Of a DNA stretch of 64,000 bases, positions 61,681 to 64,000 are shown in pieces (the first letter of the stretch is position 1; each line of letters begins with the position of its first letter). Both the position numbers and the translations under genes were made by a program. Below the pieces are notes generated by a model that had not been told where the DNA came from, ran no database searches, and saw only the letters and a program-made list of their open reading frames with translations. This DNA is from Capnocytophaga gingivalis ATCC 33624 (lineage in GTDB: Bacteria; Bacteroidota; Bacteroidia; Flavobacteriales; Flavobacteriaceae), in the NCBI RefSeq assembly GCF_000174755.1, contig NZ_ACLQ01000016.1, positions 1 through 64,000 of the forward strand. Reading direction: 5' to 3'.

Positions 61681-63075
61681 ATGAAGACCGAATTTATTTC
61701 CGCTAAGAGAGTTATTATCCTACTCTTAGCTACACTTTTCTCTGGCTCTATGCTCTTGTGGCTTCCCTATGAAGCTCAGACAAATAGAGGGATAGCTCTC
61801 CTGATATTAGTGGCTATTCTTTGGCTTACCGAGGTGATTCCTATCACCATCACGGCGCTGGCAGTGCCTATCCTTTCTATTTTCTTAGGACTGGTAGAAA
61901 CCAAGCCTGCTTTGCAACACTTTGCCAACCCGACCATCTTTCTCTTCTTTGGAGGATTTGCCTTGGCGACCTCACTGAGTGTCAATGGATTGGATAGGTA
62001 TATAGCTCACAAAGTGTTATCCTTAGCACGGGGCAACCTTTTAGTAGCCATATTGCTACTTTTCCTTGTTACAGCCTTGCTCTCTATGGGGATTAGCAAT
62101 ACAGCCACTGCCGCGATGATGATTCCCTTGGGTGTGGGCTTGCTTAAGGGATTGCCTTATGAGGAAAACAAAAAAGCGTACTGGTTTGTTATTCTGGGGA
62201 TTACCTATTCTTCCAGTATAGGGGGGATGGGTACCTTGGTAGGTAGTCCACCGAATGCCATCGTCTCCTCAAACCTTCATATCACTTTCCAAGAGTGGCT
62301 ATGGTATGGAATGCCTGTTGTAGCGGGACTTCTGCCACTGACTATTATCTTTCTTTACTTCTTCTTCCGCCCCAACCTCAAGGATGCTATCATCTCTCCC
62401 AAAGGAGAACAGACACATCAGGTAGCAACAACCTTAGGAAAAAAACAGTGGGCAGCGATTGTTATATTCGTCCTTACAGCACTCTTCTGGGTGTTCTCCA
62501 CTCAGATCAACCCAGTTCTCTCAGGCTTGTTTGGCTTGGAGAAAATAGCCGACTTCGATAGTGTAATCGCCATGACTGCAGCTATCTTGGTCTGCGTGTT
62601 CAACGTGGTAAGCTGGAAACAAATCCAAGAGAATACCGACTGGGGGGTACTGATGCTCTTCGGGGGCGGACTTACCCTAAGCGCGGTGCTCACCTCCTCC
62701 GGAGCCAGCAAGGCGATGGTGGATTCCATCGTGGAGGTGATACGTTCGCAAAACTATTTCATAATAGGATTGTTAGTATCAACTTTCATCGTATTTCTCA
62801 CCGAGTTCACCTCCAACACTGCCTCTGCAGCGCTTCTGGTACCTATCTTTATTTCCATCGCCGAGCAGTTAGGGGTAAATCCTACGGGCTTGGCCATGAT
62901 CATCGGGATAGGGGCTTCCTGTGCCTTTATGCTCCCTGTGGCTACTCCACCTAATGCCATTGCCTTTGGTACGGGATTGCTCCCACAGCGCGTCATGCTC
63001 AAGACTGGTTTCTGGCTTAATATTATTAGCATCCTCTTTATCTCCATAGTAGGATACTATTTTTGGAATAAGTAA
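61681..63075 (+). CDS. SLC13/DASS-family anion transporter
   Basis: 464 residues, about 11-12 membrane segments. The two SNT signatures of the family are present: MGISNTATAAMMIPLG near 140 and LTEFTSNTASAALLVPIFIS near 380. WLTEVIPITITALAVPIL near the start and MLPVATPPNAIAFGTG near the end are also typical. It probably takes up dicarboxylates or sulfate with Na+. Single-gene unit. Confidence 0.92.
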   Translation: MKTEFISAKRVIILLLATLFSGSMLLWLPYEAQTNRGIALLILVAILWLTEVIPITITALAVPILSIFLGLVETKPALQHFANPTIFLFFGGFALATSLSVNGLDRYIAHKVLSLARGNLLVAILLLFLVTALLSMGISNTATAAMMIPLGVGLLKGLPYEENKKAYWFVILGITYSSSIGGMGTLVGSPPNAIVSSNLHITFQEWLWYGMPVVAGLLPLTIIFLYFFFRPNLKDAIISPKGEQTHQVATTLGKKQWAAIVIFVLTALFWVFSTQINPVLSGLFGLEKIADFDSVIAMTAAILVCVFNVVSWKQIQENTDWGVLMLFGGGLTLSAVLTSSGASKAMVDSIVEVIRSQNYFIIGLLVSTFIVFLTEFTSNTASAALLVPIFISIAEQLGVNPTGLAMIIGIGASCAFMLPVATPPNAIAFGTGLLPQRVMLKTGFWLNIISILFISIVGYYFWNK

Positions 63076-63171
63076 GCGGAGATCAGAAGGGGAATATCTG
63101 CAGGTAAAACCCTGAAATCCTTAAAGGGCTATACCCTCGTTATATTCTGATAAAAAATTAATCACTAATCA

Positions 63172-63202
63172 TTGAAAATTGACAATTATTTTTGTATCTT
63201 TG
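63172..63202 (+). promoter_or_regulatory. atpG promoter
   Basis: TTG at 63172-63174, 20 bp, TATCTTTG at 63195-63202, then GCGCACG; 31 bp before the atpG ATG. Confidence 0.75.
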
Positions 63203-63232
63203 CGCACGCAAAAAATGAATTAAAAGAAAGCT

Positions 63233-64000
63233 ATGGCTAACCTTAAAGAGATCCGAAACAGAATATCTTCGATCAACTCCACTATGCAGATTACCAGCGC
63301 CATGAAGATGGTATCTGCTGCTAAGAGCAAGAAAGCACAAGAGGTCATCACCGCGATGAAGCCCTATGCCAATACTTTGGGCACCTTGCTTCAATCACTC
63401 AAAGATGCTTTGGGCAATGAGAATCCATTCCTCGAAAGAGCCGAAGAAAAGCGTATTCTTATAGTGGCTATTACCTCTGACAGAGGTCTCTGTGGAGCGT
63501 TCAACTCTGCTGTGGTTAAGCATACTCTTTCTCTCCTACAAAAATACCCAGGAAAAGAAGTAGAAGTGCTCACTATCGGAAAAAAAGGAAACGACATCCT
63601 CAAGAAAACAGATAAGGTAAGCCGCTATTGCGAAGGATTCTATGACCACATGGATTTCCAAAAAACAGCCTCTTTGGCTCAGGAACTTATTGATGCCTAC
63701 CTATCAGGTAAGTATGATCGTATCCTATTGGTATATAATAGCTTCAAGAATGTAGCTACCCAGATCCTTACCGAGGAAGTGTTCCTTCCTTTGCAAATCT
63801 CAGAACAAGAAGAGGCGGCTCAAAGTGAATATCTCTATGAGCCTTCTGCCCAAGAGATTGTCCAAGGGCTGATTCCTAAGAGTCTCAAGTTGCAGATTTA
63901 CAAAGTATTGCGTGATTCCTTAGCCGCTGAGCATGGTGCTCGTATGACGGCTATGCACAAGGCTACGGACAACGCTACCACACTACGCGATGAGCTCACC
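63233..64000 (+). CDS. atpG: ATP synthase F1 gamma subunit, cut by the window end
   Basis: First 256 codons, open at the right edge; the full protein is usually about 285 residues. N-terminal coiled-coil helix ANLKEIRNRISSINSTMQIT / SAMKMVSAAKSKKAQE, then ILIVAITSDRGLCGAFNSAV in the Rossmann part. The final visible residues MTAMHKATDNATTLRDELT begin the C-terminal helix. Gamma is the rotating shaft of the F1 motor. It normally follows atpA; here a transporter gene and its own promoter precede it. Confidence 0.95.
   Translation, partial: MANLKEIRNRISSINSTMQITSAMKMVSAAKSKKAQEVITAMKPYANTLGTLLQSLKDALGNENPFLERAEEKRILIVAITSDRGLCGAFNSAVVKHTLSLLQKYPGKEVEVLTIGKKGNDILKKTDKVSRYCEGFYDHMDFQKTASLAQELIDAYLSGKYDRILLVYNSFKNVATQILTEEVFLPLQISEQEEAAQSEYLYEPSAQEIVQGLIPKSLKLQIYKVLRDSLAAEHGARMTAMHKATDNATTLRDELT

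Overview
The window looks like chromosome from a flavobacterium (Bacteroidota). Supporting signs are a mraZ-rsmH-ftsL-ftsI-murE-mraY-murD-ftsW cell-wall cluster, a PpiD/CNNM-hemolysin/LptC neighbourhood, a NifU with two Nfu-N domains, and the recurrent Bacteroidota promoter box TAnnTTTG in front of genes with almost no Shine-Dalgarno signal. Gene content and moderate GC resemble Capnocytophaga; the genus is inference, not something I could test. Two base compositions alternate: moderate-GC housekeeping genes, and AT-rich patches holding toxin/immunity remnants and insertion-sequence relics.

Layout. 0-2.3 kb: AT-rich accessory DNA with the end of an unknown protein, a secreted protein and two flanking transposase relics. 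2.3-10.6 kb: ychF, an MCE/MlaD protein with a membrane Fe-S protein, a frameshifted TetR gene, an orphan TolC, a BspA-like leucine-rich lipoprotein and a PAP2 phosphatase. 10.8-14.9 kb: rpoB alone, with its own promoter and a structured leader, and without rplL or rpoC beside it. 15.4-24.8 kb: a phage-derived island with a leftward regulatory arm (HTH protein, an unknown protein, DUF6291-like protein) and a rightward arm (scaffold-like, decoration-like, major capsid, small connector-like genes, glucosaminidase lysin, spanin-like lipoprotein). No terminase, portal, tail or integrase gene is visible. 24.8-26.7 kb: convergent rlmN and lpxH. 26.8-31.8 kb: lipoproteins, a TssE-like fragment, a metzincin toxin fragment, a putative immunity gene and IS1595-type relics. 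31.8-41.9 kb: the dcw cluster on the minus strand, ending at ftsW. 42.1-52.0 kb: ppiD, then an inserted orphan toxin/immunity array (44.5-47.1 kb), then a CNNM hemolysin-family protein, lptC, a TPR protein and an outer-membrane protein. 52.3-64 kb: tRNA-Phe, a displaced murG, several metabolic genes and transporters, and the start of atpG.

The most striking overall property is intergenic repeats. Nearly every gap holds arrays with a 7-bp period in three families (GTGAAGA, ATGATTA, CAGTGAN types). Palindromes of the type GGGCGAATTGCAATTCGCCC or GGGCGATTTGCAAATCGCCC also occur, with tandem arrays of their half-sites. The heptamer arrays run into coding regions and supply the last residues and the stop codon of at least a dozen unrelated proteins; they also form some of the intrinsic terminators. 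Normally linked operons (rpoBC, ftsW-murG, atpA-atpG, TolC with its pump) are split here, and the separated genes mostly carry their own TAnnTTTG promoter. This fits repeat-driven or IS-driven rearrangement.
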